Made by a program: the position numbers and the translations under genes. A DNA stretch of 64,000 nt from Haberlea rhodopensis (taxonomy: Eukaryota; Streptophyta; Magnoliopsida; Lamiales; Gesneriaceae): assembly GCA_907163345.1 (NCBI GenBank), contig CAJQUN010000032.1:2394424-2458423 (forward strand). The letters are read 5' to 3'. Under the pieces are notes generated by a model. The model saw only the letters and a program-made list of their open reading frames with translations, searched no databases and had not been told where the DNA came from. Of the stretch, positions 11,001 to 23,000 are shown piece by piece (position 1 is the stretch's first letter; each line of letters starts with the position of its first letter).

Positions 11001-14000
11001 CACTGTTGGAGGCCGTACCGTCAAACTTACGCTTTGATCCGGTTCTTTGTTCAACTAGGTTAACCCGTGGTTCCATTTGAAACCTACCCGCCTTCCTCTC
11101 GGAAACTTTGTTGTCCTCCTCGATTCGTAATCGAACCACAAAGTCTTCAAGACTCATCTCCTTTCGTTTGTGTTTCAGATAGTTCTTGAAGTCCTTCCAC
11201 ATAGGAGGCAATTTCTCAATCATAGCGGCGACTTGGAATGAATCACTTAGACTCATTCCCTCCGCATGAATGTCATGCAAGATCACTTGTAGATCTTGCA
11301 CTTGCGCCATCACAGGCTTGGTATCAACCATCTTGAAATCCAGAAATTGTCCAACTATGAATTTCTTCATGCCGGCATCCTCGGATTTGTACTTCTTTTC
11401 CAGCGATGCCCAGAGTTCCTTTGTTATTTTCACAAGACAATAAACATTATATAATTTATTGTCTAACCCGTTCAGGATGTAGTTCTTGCATAGGAAGTCA
11501 CTTTGATTCCATGCTTCCAGTGCCGCCCTCTTTTGGATGTCAGTCTCTCCTTCTTCAACCCTAGGAGGCTCCTCGATTAAGAACATTGCCAAACTCAGTG
11601 TGGTCAAGTAAAATAGCATCTTTTGTTGCCACCGCTTGAACGTGCCCATTAAACTTTTCAGGCCTTTCACCATGGTGAACAGGAGTCGTAGTTGCACTCA
11701 AAGAAGCCATTGAATTGCTCGAATATTGTCTTAAGATTGTCGTATATAATTTTCTCTCAAAGTGTATCTCATGAAAAAATAACAATGGCTTCAAAACAAG
11801 TTTTATGTCGAGGCGAGATTTGTAATCTCCGTCCTTAAGACAATATTGCCCTGCTATGGTGCTAACGGTTTGCTATGGCAATTTATCTCCCAAGATACAA
11901 CGATTATGGCTTGTGATAGGAGCACTCCAAATCACAAGTCATCAAACCACAAAGGTTCAAAGCACTCAATTTGATGAACAACAAATGCTCTCAAGTTTCA
12001 CTAAAAATATGATGTTGATTTTCGAAAATCTCTCTCTAAAACAAGTGGTGTTATGTTATTTATATAGTAGACCAAAAATCAAGTCCAAAGGACACCATTT
12101 GGAGGCAATATTTGGCCAAAAATCGCACCAAGAAATACAGTGCTCGATCGATCGAGCAAGATTCTCGATCGATCGAGCTACTATTCACAATACATAACCT
12201 TTTTTCTGGTCCGCTCGAACGATCAATATTTGGCCAAAAATCGCACCCTAAACGTGAATGGGCATACCATTTCAGAAAATAAATACAGTGCTCGATCGAT
12301 CGAGCAAGATTCTCAATCGATCGAGCTACTGTTCACGATACATAGACTTTTTTCTGGTCCGCTCGAACGATCGGGCATATTTTAAAAAAAATTAATTCAA
12401 CACGTTTTCCAACAAGTTCAGTAATAATGATTTCTATAGATTTTATTATGTTATATAAATAAACGAACGATCATAGTAATTTTTTTTTTTTTAAAGTAAG
12501 GCCCCATGTATCAATTCTGTGTAAGAGGATATACTATGTAGATATATTTGCGCTTGATTTTCAAAACTGTTTATCTATTTTTCAAACCAAAATAGCATAT
12601 GTTGCGTGTTTTATTTCATTACTTCTGTTATTGTTTCTCTAAAAATAAACAGGTAAAACAGAAACAGATAAGCAAATCATGAGAAATTTTTCACTGTTTT
12701 TATTTATATGGTGACAATTTTGTAATTTGAAGTCATTAAACTGTTTTTTTTTTAATTTTAATACCAAACAATCAATGCTTTTAATTAAAATCGATTTTTT
12801 TCTAACCGTAAGCAAAAGCAACATAAAAATACTTTAAGTTAGCAATTGCAAACACCCCATAGTGGGCGATGTCGTTTGTATTTCACGTATGTAGATGATT
12901 AATATCTAAAATAAATAATTTTTTTAAAAGAAATATAATATATAAAATTGTTCATTTATAATTAGTTATTTACATAAGAGATGAATTTGAGCATCATTTT
13001 TGACTTAGCATTATCATGGAAGTAATTGTGATAGTGAGAAACTTGTGCTTTATGATCTTATATAGATGACCCCGTACAAACTTATTGTGTTTATGCATTT
13101 GCATGGACTTGTTTTTTTTTAAATAAATAAATGTTTAATTCATCACTAAATTTATTACAACCATGTGATACAAAGATGAAGTCCTCAACTATGATCGACT
13201 TCGTGGATACAAACCGAATAAAGAACAAGAAAATGGGCATAAGTTGAGAGCCTATAAAAGAATAATTCCAAGGATTTATTGACAGTTGATTGAATACTTA
13301 ACTCGTTAAAGTAATAGGTACAGTCGATGAAAATACCAATCAATAAAAATACCTAACTCTCAGCGTAAGACTTGCGACAAGACATACCCAGATAGAGCAA
13401 CGCCAGGGAAATAAACAAAACACACATCATCGAGAAACAATGCCAACAGAATACATAGACAAACTGTAACATAACTATTCATTATGCAACACCACTATAC
13501 ATTACAAACATAATCCAAACACATCAACCAAACCAAAAATACATTGACATAGGAAACTATCCACCAAAGGTTACCAAATAACATAACTTCACCTAAATCA
13601 GATTCACGACTCCAGCCCTCAAAACCAAGACCAACATCAGCAACCAAATCGGAAAGAGTTGCAATATGGAGACCAACCGTAAATAGTCATGTAAGATGGA
13701 CCCTAAAGCCAACATCCAAGAGCTGGTATATGGAGTAAATGATATACAGTGACAATAGTCGGGAAAACTACAAAAATAAACAAGTAAAACCAAATAAAGT
13801 GGTGCCTCATTCCATATTTCCCCACCAAATATTGCTGAATGTTGTAAGCCAGACGACTGGCAACTGTCAGTGAAGAGATGAAGAGAAGCTGATGCTGGAG
13901 TAGTGAAGTTGCTTCGAAGATGGTGTAAATTTCTTGTTGTATGTGAATTTCAAGGATACAAAGTTATACATAAAATAAAGATGGATTATAAGTATTAAAA

Positions 14001-14240
14001 TAAAATAATAATTATTTGAAAACAATGAGAATATTTTTTTGTAATAATTATCTTAAGCAATTCATTTGAACTGTAAGATAATAATTTACTGAAACATGTA
14101 GAAAAGATAATTGATATTTGAAACTAAAAATATAATTGTTTGGATTGAGATGATGAAAGCCACCAAAACAAATAGAGCAATAATGTCTAGATTTTTTTTT
14201 TAAATTTTAGCATGCTGGTGTTTATTGGTAATATCCCAAT

Positions 14241-14288
<48 letters not shown>

Positions 14289-16450
14289 CATTTAGAAACA
14301 GAAAATTGGATGCTACATCGTAGACTTTAGCATTGAGTCGATGCAGGTTCAAGTTCTTCTGACAGAACTAGCAGTAGTGGAAGAAGAGATTGACTGGCTC
14401 GAAAGAAAGGTTAGTGAACTCAAGTTGGGTATCTTCCAAGAAAAGGTGCAGATAACAGAATGGAAAGTGTTGAAGTTAAAAGAATTACAGCCACAATCGG
14501 AGCAACGACAATTAAAGAAGTTGCCTTCTAGGAGACCAAACCAGACAAATCACAAGAATTGTGAAACACTTGCAACAACAAAGAATGAGTATAGAAAAAA
14601 CAGAACCGCAATAGAAAGAAGAGCCTCTCTAGGTTCCTCTCTGGAACTTCAGAGTTTAACTTTCCAAGGAATGAAAGGTAAAAAAAAATATAAGTTACCA
14701 TTTTCTTCAAGACAAGTATTTATAGAAAGGCATAATTCTGTGATAATGTTTGGTATTTAACTGTAGGAACAGAGGAGGAATATGCGGATTCAGTACACTC
14801 AAAGAGCCGCACAATTAATAATCAACTAGACACGGAGAGTGAAATTGAAAACCCGAGTAAGCTATCACTAGAACTGGTCAAGTGTTTGATAGGAATATTT
14901 CTCAATCTAAATAAAGCAACATTTAAGAGAAAAGGATCAGCTAACCTTCCGAAGAATTCTGTGACCTGCGTGAACTCAAAAGTATTGGTGTCAAAAGCCA
15001 CATTCAGTTGCAGTACAAACATGTTTCCGTTTAGCCACAGTGTATATCATTTTGATCCTTATGGGGTATTGCACGAACCTGATTTCACCCTCAGAGATGT
15101 TGGACCATATAAGAATTTCTTACAAATCACAAAACGTTCAGTGGATCCAAGCCGACTTTCTGAATGTCTTCCAGCCATGAGAAGACTCAGGTAAGTACCT
15201 GTAATCAACAAATCACTTATCAAAGAGCCTTTCTAAGCATTTACCTTTACAGGATTTTGATGCACAAACTCGGAAAGATAAACATAACTTACTTCACCCA
15301 CAAGCAGAAGCTGGCGTTCTGGATTAATGTTTATAACGCCTGTGTAATGCATGTACTGCAACACATTTTAAGCCCTTTTTTCTCTGTAATGTGAAAGACC
15401 ATAACTTTCTAAAAAAAAAATTTCCGTGTTTTCAGGCATTTTTGCGACACGGACTTCCTTCAACACACGAGAAACTACTAGCACTGGTAAATGAGGTAAA
15501 TGGATTGGCCTTCTATTCTACTGGTCTTAACTTATTGAAGATAGCTGATAGAGCAGAAGAGTCTTGAGTAGTAGGCTTGACTCTATAGTGGGACCAGATA
15601 CATAAACTTAAGCAGAAAAAAATAATTGCATCAACATGTCAAATTTTGGTAAGATGGAATCTTCAAAATTATTTTGTAAAATCAATATTGTGATGATATG
15701 TTTTCATCCAGGCTGAAATTAATGTCGGTGGTTTAAAACTTCATGCTTTCACCATTGAACATTTCATCCTCCGGCACCAAGAAGAAACCACGAAACATGT
15801 GAGTAAAGATAACGAAACTAAGTTTCAATTCAGTTTTTCAACAATAACATCAATATTGGAGACAAGATCTCAGCCAATATAGCGAAAATGTAACATATTA
15901 CTATGTAGCCCAGACCAAAAATTATATCCGTTCATAGGACAATCATATTGTACTACAGGAGCCAGCAGACGAGAAAGCAATGCTTCTAAGGCATGGCTGT
16001 GGCCTTGCTTATCCAGAACCTAACGTCACGTTTGCTCTCTGCCGAGGCAGCTGGTCATCACCGGCAGTAAGCCCAACAATACAGCATTACATTTTACATT
16101 ACTAAGTTTCAGTGCTATACAACTAACATTTAGGTTGGCAGTTAAGGTCTTATACACCAGACGAGGTCATGAATGAGCTAGAGAAAGCAAAAGTAGAATA
16201 TTTGGAGGCTTCAGTCGGAATTACAAGCAAGAAAAAGATTTCAGTGCCAAAGCTCATGCAACGGCAAATGGAAGACTTTGCTGATGACATGGAATCACTT
16301 CTGGAATGGATTTACAGCCAACTGCCGCAGACAAGCTCATTGAAAAGACAGATAATGGAGTGCCTAGATGGAGAAACACAATATCCAGCACAAAAACTAA
16401 CAGAAATTCAACCTTATATCTCTGAATTCCGCTACTTGCTCCCTGTATAA
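5088..16450 (+). CDS. DUF547 protein with N-terminal MIP1-type leucine zipper (9 exons)
   Basis: Exons: 5088-5183, 6514-6639, 14347-14677, 14767-15190, 15253-15352, 15436-15495, 15712-15798, 15959-16066, 16142-16450. All introns are GT..AG, all phases join, and the total is 1641 nt, or 546 residues plus TAA. Residues about 26-120 form leucine-zipper heptads (KHQLEEE, VEKLQQELN, ELAVVEEEIDWLERKV) like the MIP1-type zipper that precedes DUF547 in many plant proteins. Residues about 185-240 hold the conserved SLELVKCLIGIF motif. Residues about 310-450 form DUF547 (QKLAFWINVYNACVMH, AFLRHGLP, HAFTIEHFILR, ALCRGSWSSPA), and the C-terminus is EFRYLLPV. The biochemical role of DUF547 is unknown; the zipper suggests dimerisation or partner binding. 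ATG 5088 follows an in-frame stop at 5055; ATG 5115 is an alternative start. Exons 1 and 2 are predicted from homology-like coding and splice sites. Intron 2 is 7.7 kb and holds a Copia element. The neighbouring AP-3 beta gene converges from the right. Confidence 0.85.
5184..6513 (+). other. Intron 1 of the DUF547 gene
   Basis: AT-rich sequence with several poly-T tracts. No gene, RNA or bounded mobile element is visible. The donor GAG|GTCGGC is weaker than the plant consensus; the acceptor is ATGGCAG|GTGGAG. Confidence 0.6.
6727..7265 (-). repeat. 3' LTR of the intron-2 Copia element
   Basis: 539 bp. It carries three perfect 14-bp palindromes CTCGATCGATCGAG, at 7141-7154, 7162-7175 and 7212-7225. 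It lacks the 120-bp tandem duplication seen in the partner LTR and a short TATTTATATAG-containing segment. Confidence 0.9.
7783..11710 (-). pseudogene. Copia gag-pol remnant
   Basis: Gag starts at ATG 11710 (MASLSATTTPVHHGERPEKF). It changes frame near 11600 and continues to about 10900 with a UBN2-like gag body and a zinc-knuckle remnant (YGKPNHMAKNCHSK spans a frame change). Protease follows with WFVDSGATRHVCS near 10790. The pre-integrase motif SWHDRLGHVNYGSLNK lies near 10380 and the integrase core (SDKGGEYG, YSPQSNGIAERKNRTLK) near 9890-10040. Reverse transcriptase follows with LKTVFLNGELEEQIYM and the catalytic LYADDMLIVGS near 8760. RNase H has GYSDANW and STSGYVFTIGG near 8200-8290, and the C-terminal IADPLTKG lies near 7870. 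At least seven frame breaks separate these parts, so no full polyprotein can be made. Confidence 0.9.
11738..12414 (-). repeat. 5' LTR of the intron-2 Copia element, with internal duplication
   Basis: 677 bp, against 539 bp for the other LTR. A segment of about 120 bp beginning CAATATTTGGCCAAAAATCG is present twice in tandem (from 12104 and from 12224). The duplication multiplies the GATCGATC palindromes, although some copies have mutated (CTCGAACGATC). Confidence 0.9.
12415..14346 (+). other. Distal part of intron 2 of the DUF547 gene
   Basis: AT-rich sequence between the Copia element and exon 3. No domain-bearing frame or bounded repeat was recognised, apart from the microsatellite near the acceptor (ATGCAG|GTTCAA at 14346/14347). 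Confidence 0.6.
14244..14288. repeat. (AC)n(AT)n compound microsatellite
   Basis: About 14 AC dinucleotides followed directly by about 8 AT dinucleotides, some 60 bp before the exon 3 acceptor of the DUF547 gene. Confidence 0.95.
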
Positions 16451-16482
16451 GCAAATTATCAAAAAATATATATACTCCATAG

Positions 16483-16544
<62 letters not shown>

Positions 16545-17069
16545 ATCTGAGTTTAGGACAATGAAATATTCGAAACTCTTTTCAGTGTCATATTATGATG
16601 GAAATTTTAATGGCAAAATAAAATTTGCTTTTTCTAAGAGAAGGTAATGAGCTCCAATGATCAAAGTTAAATCTTACTGATACAGGGACTACATTAGAAC
16701 GATAAATAAAAATGGTTTACAATTTCAGTTTTTTTTATACGCTCCATGAGTATGCATTCAGAACAGCAAACTGTCAAGAAGTAAAATGATATTTTTCTGC
16801 TTCATCATATGTCTTATAACAATAAAACGGGCGAAAGTGAAAAACATAAGAACAATATGCTATTGACAGAGACAAACAACTCCAACCGTGATTTGAGATT
16901 GCATAACAGCAATAAAAAAAGAATTGTGCGTAAAATTTCACATACCGAACTAAGATTGAAGAACTGTCATAATTATTACAAAGACAAATTATAGCAAGAT
17001 AAATGTTTAGTGGGGCAATCATCCGCGGCGCTTAATACAATACACTCTGATTTTCTCGAAATGAAATCT
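16451..17069. other. Convergent intergenic region (shared 3' flank)
   Basis: Only 619 bp separate the stop codons of the two convergent genes, so both 3' UTRs and polyadenylation sites should lie here. A (TA)n tract is at 16484-16542. No other gene is visible; the small open frames at 16774-17022 look like chance. Confidence 0.6.
16484..16542. repeat. (TA)n microsatellite
   Basis: About 29 TA dinucleotides starting 34 bp after the DUF547 stop codon, probably within its 3' UTR. Confidence 0.95.
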
Positions 17070-20000
17070 TCACAAACTTGGATCAGCCAAGAAATTTACT
17101 ATCCTGTTTAGCAGATTTAAACCAAATACAGTTTCCTCACAGTTTATTTTTACCGACACTTCAAGCGGTTCAGAGCAAGTACCGTTGATGGTGAGTGTGA
17201 CTAAGCAGGGAATCAAGTTGCTTAGGATCTCACCACTTAATCGTAAGCATAAACCAGACAAGTCATCGAGGTTAGTGGCAACTGGCATGTCAACAGTTAC
17301 AAGAAATAAATTTGCATTGCTTAGCATCTTAAAAGCTAATTTTTCACATATAGTGAGAACTTTGTCTTTCATGAATGAGGGATCATCTTTGTCATTCAGC
17401 GGGCCAATGTGATCAGTGAAGGCACACCTGTAGCATACAGAAGGAGAAGAGATAAACAGGAAATTATTACACAGTTCTAGGATTGATTCTTCAACGATTC
17501 TAAGTACCATCAAGTAAAAGCAAATCCCTGCACAACCTGGCTCCCAATATCGAAAGATACATATGAGAACTCTCGTAGCAACAACACAACAGGGAAAAAA
17601 TAATGCAAAATATTTACGCCACGTAAGTCTACTATGTTATTCTGAATGAATTCCCTGAATTTAACAACCAAAAATGGATTCCAGGTGGTTATTTACGTAA
17701 ATCTAGGATGAAGAAATAAAGGCACAAAGTTCAAAAAATATATAAGTGAGAAATGGTCTACTTTTTGTACGATGATTTCCAGAGCTATGATTCAATCCCC
17801 CAGTACGTTCTTGTACTTCAGTTATATTTACAAGCTCGGGTCTAACATATCTCCAAGTTGTTGCTAAGTGCTTTTTCAGAATAAGAACAACTCAATGCAA
17901 AACCAGAAAATGTGCAAAAGGCTACAAGACGCAGGTTATTCTCTCTTACATTTATTCGCATACTCTAGTTGTCCATATATGGATGCAACATAAAATCTTG
18001 AACGGATGGCCGGATGACAATTGAATTTTAGGACATACAAAGGCTCCAACTGCCCTCCCCTCTCTAAGCAGAAATTCTATAATGAAATTTTGAGGAGAAA
18101 AAAAAGAATAGGGAAGGAAGCCAAGAATTCCATGAAGATAATTAATGTTCTAGGAACTAACCTTTTAATGTACTCGAACATTCCACAAAGTTGTGATTCC
18201 TTGTTTAAAAAGGCTTTGATGTCCATTGGAAGAGGTTTAATGAAGTTACCAATATTTGGTCGTAACTTCACCAGGTGCTTTTGACCATTGCACCATAAAA
18301 CCAACTTCAGAGGCACCAGGTGATGTCTGAAGCAAACCTGGAGGTTTCTGCTTGTTGTCAGGCCAGGTTCAAGGGTAACTATTTCTTCCATAGGGACAAG
18401 AGTTGGTTCTTCAGCGCGCGATGCCAAGGATCTGTTGATTAATATTAACAACAATATGATGACGGCAGGGACAAATGTAACATGAGAGGCGAAAAAGCAA
18501 AGATGTGATACTTGATTAGAAAATATAAACGTAGTTTCTAGTGATTTAAACCCAGTAGAAACATGTAAACGCAGACACAGAAGTGCAATGATAGTGGTGG
18601 CTGAAACCTAATATTATGTTGGTATCGAAAGTGTCTCCAGTTGCATGATAGAGATGATATAGTAAGAAATTGTAATGAATATATGGTGATATTGAGACAT
18701 GACCGTAGAAGGACATATCAAGATATGGGAATGCATCTCCGCTTCCCATGACTCGGGAGAATAAGTTCACATCAAGCCTATCATCTTGGCAAACAAGGTT
18801 AAATACCCATGCCCAACATGCAATCATGCATTGCATTTCCATCTACACCATCAGTTAAACGATTGGCAGGCATAAACCTGATGGCCATAAAAATAACTAT
18901 CAATAATTTCATTTCTAGGCTTCTTTTGGTACTATGAGTATTGCAGCTTTAGTGTTCCATCATATCAAGTATTCCCAATGGCGCTGGTAGAGGCTTATTA
19001 TAGTTATCACACACGAAGATTATCTTTAACTATATGTCTGTGCATCACACAAAACCCTGAATTCAGGAGGCACAAATGGAAAGTTTCAGGCAAGCACATT
19101 AAACAAAATAGTGGAACACAAAATAATCAAATTAGGTGAAAATGCTTTTGCATGGGTGCATCGTCAAAAGTAAAGGACTAGCTCAAACTACCTTTCACTT
19201 GTTGACACTGACTGGTCTGAAGAATCTAGACTTTTATCAGATTCCACTTCAGAAAGTAATATATTTGACATAGGTTCTGTTGAATAGTTCCTGAAGCAGA
19301 CCTGCAAACATACAAGTTGTGGAGATATACTTGACACCTCAGATGAAAATACATAATCCACACTTAACCCGCTTCCATTAGCAGAATCTAGAAGTGTGTA
19401 CGACTTGGGTTTAATCAGGTGACCAATATCCTTGATTGAGATTCTAGCAAATGATTTCTGAACTAGACCTAGATTAGGCTTTTCACTCTGGCTCAAACTA
19501 GGCATCTCATTCAACCATGATTCAAGATCCCTTTTCGACATTAATTCACCAAAGTCATTCAAGCCAGATGAATGAATCTTTTCCGAGGCCTCAATCTGAT
19601 CTCTACTAGTACTAGCACCATCAGAAAGATGAATTAATGGGCCAGCTTCTTCGCTACCATTTCCAGCAGATGCACCATTGCAGCTAACATCACCATCGCT
19701 TGAACAAGTGACAGAATCTTGTGAACTGTAATCAGATGTGTCTTCTTCATCAAGTGATCCTAATTCAGCATCAGAATCGTCATTTCCATAGGGTTCAATA
19801 TCAGCAGCACTGACTCCTTTCGTGTTTGTTCCTTGCACCTCATCATCAACTAAACTACACGGCTTCGGGAGAGGTTCATATCCTGGAGCTGCGTGAAGAA
19901 CAATCTGTGAAAGAGATCCAGGGAGATAAAATCGATAGTTAAATGGTTCTGGATAAAGCAGTTTTGTTTGCCCCCCAAATATGCATTCAGCAAGAAATTG

Positions 20001-23000
20001 GAATTCTATTTGATCCTTTACTTCTTCCAAATCACGAAATCCCATACTAAATGAAGTAAATTTCTTCACAACACGAGCACGGTCACGAACATCATAATTC
20101 AAGTCACACTTGGCTAGGTCAAGCACATATTCTACAGTGCTTCTTAGAGTAGAAACATCTTCTCCTTTGGCATGTAATATGACCTGGAAAGAAGTGACGG
20201 AAAAGTTATTGATGAATGAAACTACTGTGATATGCACCTCAGGCAACATAGAACCTGAGCTATCTTAATCCAAGTACAGCAATATAGATGCAAGCATTTC
20301 AATATTTCTGTATGTCGAGAAAATCATCGTTGAAGTTTACTTTGACAGATTTAAGTAATATGGTTGCCAAGAATATTGCTGAGAGTTTCAATTAGTAGGA
20401 CAATAACTTTACCGATCAGACATAATAAGAAAACTGCAACCGAATGCTTGACAAATAAGAAATAATGGAAAAGAGGAGTCTCCCATCACATCCAAGACAA
20501 GTTGGATTACTTGTTTCGTGCCCGCTGCACAATTGAATACCAAAGCTTTCGTCAAACAAGGAGTTCTCGACGCGTCAAACCAAAGAATCAATCTTTCTCC
20601 TTTTTGTCAAACCCAATTTCTCACATTGAATCCAATTCCTATTAAATATGACAGGAAACAAAAAGCAGAAGCAAGAGCTAGAGCTTGAGCAAGAGGGAGG
20701 CAACGCAAGGGAATATTTTATAGTGTTGTGGCGGATGAGTCAAAGTCTGGCCCAAAACCACATGTCATTGAAGAGAAAACTCCCATCGTCTCCAAGGGCC
20801 ATCAATAGCTATTAACTGAAATTCGTCATCCAAAAAGAAGGGAAGGGTCTTTTTAGTGGGATACCATACAAACAGTTGAACATCAGGATAACGCATATGT
20901 AAAAAACAAGAGGCATCCATAGAGCAAAATACAATACAGAGGTGCAGCGATTTGCCAACAATAAAGGGGCAAATGTAGAGCTGACCCTGACTAAAAGGGG
21001 ATGTGTCGGGAAGAGGGAGAATGATCCAGATGTCATCCTAAGCAACGACTCGATTACGGATTGATTCTTCCAAAACCTATCTAGAAGAGAAGCAGTGAGG
21101 AACATCCAAAAAAGATCCATAAAGGCGCGATATTGGGCAGGTATACCAGGTGAAGCGGGTCTTCAATAAGCTCAAAAGTTTTGAGTTTTGAGACCAGGGA
21201 TGGATGTCCGATCCAAGGGATGAACATTTATAAGCTAGGGGTGGATTTCACGAAACTTCATATGGCAACCTTTCTATATAACTAGTCTCATTGGCAAAGA
21301 AGTAAGCAGCTTTTTATTTGATCTAAAGAGAGAAAAGGAACAAGATTGTGCCATTCAGAATGGGCCTGGGCATATTTTATATGCCAGGACTTCTGTATTG
21401 TTCAAGAATAAGCCATATAGCAACCTGGGAATCCGTCGTCTACGTAAGCATGACCTATCTCTCTGAAGCTATGGAAGATTTAAATCTACAAGATGTAAGT
21501 TCCAAATGATGAAAGAAAGACAAGTAACTGCAACAATCTTTTTCTTCTGTATCGACTTCACTATGTTCCAAGCAGACCGATTTATCAAGCTGACCAAGCA
21601 AGCATCAGATAGAAGGAACTAAACTATAAAAGAAAAGAAAACCAATATGCATCTGGTGTTGGGACTTGAAAGAAGATCCAGAATAGTGAAACTATAGGAC
21701 TAAGTTAACCTTATTTGATAATAGACCACCTATATCACATAAACCAACCATGCCATATAAAAACAGATCGTTCAAGAAAGAAATAACAACATAGCCAAGG
21801 GCGAATCTAGCCTAAATATTTAGGGGGGCAAAATTATAGATTTTTCTAGGGGGCAATAATAATTTTGGGGTAAAAAATGTAATATATATAAATTATTCTT
21901 TTAATATAATATATATCATTTTTTTTTTAGAGAGGGCAGCTGCCCCCCTTCCTTCACATGTAGGTTCGTCTAGCACCCGAGTCTAGACACCATGATGCTA
22001 AATATTTGTTTTTTTAAAAAAGCGTAAAGAATTTATAGACACCATGATGATAACTAATTTTAGAAAAAATAAAACACTAACTATTTTAAAAATAAGTTGG
22101 AAATACTAGCAAGGTATGGGGCTATTAATCTATTTTCACATATCATGTATTTTGACCAGAGACTAGATATGATCCCCCCTCCAGATAAATTTTGTTATGT
22201 AACACCAGCTGCTCAACGAATTTTACTTGGAAAAAAGCTAGCAAATAATAAGAAACTATCGAACTCCGAGTTCATAATTGTTCAACTATGGCTATCATTC
22301 GTTCTTAATCAAAGAGCAACTAAAATATATCTTTTCCGGTAAATGAAAGAGCTTCACGAATATCTAACTCGTGTCAGGACACGGAAGACATTGCTACATA
22401 TAAAAAATATGGAAAAAAAACTACTACTGTTAACTACCTTAATGCAAGAGTTAATAATCTGGAGCTTTGTTTCAACCTCCTCCAACTTAAAACGCCAGGC
22501 AAGATACTTGTATACAGTTGGAATCATCTTCGAAATGTGGCTCCCAATGTTGTTGTACTCGCCCAATATCCATATAACCATAGCACGTGCATCTGGGGCC
22601 CATATAGAATCTAAGCTTCGCACCAAATGGACAATTGCCTTCAAAACAATAGTGAGTTATAATTTAATAACTAGTGATTCACACAGGAGTGCTGGCAACA
22701 AAGATACTGTTCTTTCAAATGACTATAAGAATACAAGGTAGAACTGGTATGGTCATAACGTCATGATGAGAGTGAAATGATGTTGTGGCAGGTTAACGGA
22801 AGTAGTTATAAAAATGAAATCTATTTGATCCAATATTAAACTTTTTAACAGTAAGATTATATGACGAGAGAAAGACACAAGAAAAAATATGTGCATTGGT
22901 CATTCTGCACAAACCCACCGATCATTACTGGATTTTGTCGAAGTATCATAAACTAGTTTTTATTCAATTGATATAAAATTAAAAAGGGTATCACTCTATT

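Larger units (their letters stand above)
6727..12414 (-). mobile_element. Copia LTR retrotransposon, full-length but decayed, in intron 2 of the DUF547 gene
   Basis: The element lies on the - strand, antisense to its host gene. The 3' LTR is 6727-7265 and the 5' LTR is 11738-12414. Both end in TGTTGGAAAACGTG on the outer or inner side as expected and share the ...TATATAATTTTCTCTC border with TG/CA termini. A polypurine tract (CACGTGGGGGAT on the - strand) abuts the 3' LTR at 7266-7277. The order gag, protease, integrase, reverse transcriptase, RNase H identifies the Copia superfamily. The frame is broken many times. No target-site duplication was found and no standard tRNA-Met primer site is seen next to the 5' LTR, so the ends have drifted. 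Confidence 0.93.

Noticed and set aside
6722..12419. Target-site duplication for the DUF547-intron Copia element
   Set aside because: The 5 bp before the left end (TATAC) and after the right end (AGTTC) do not match under the best TG/CA border.
22097..22741. Two adjacent + strand open frames of 81 and 132 codons
   Set aside because: The second is the antisense shadow of AP-3 beta exon 8 (22438-22638), and the first lies in intron 8 without a domain.
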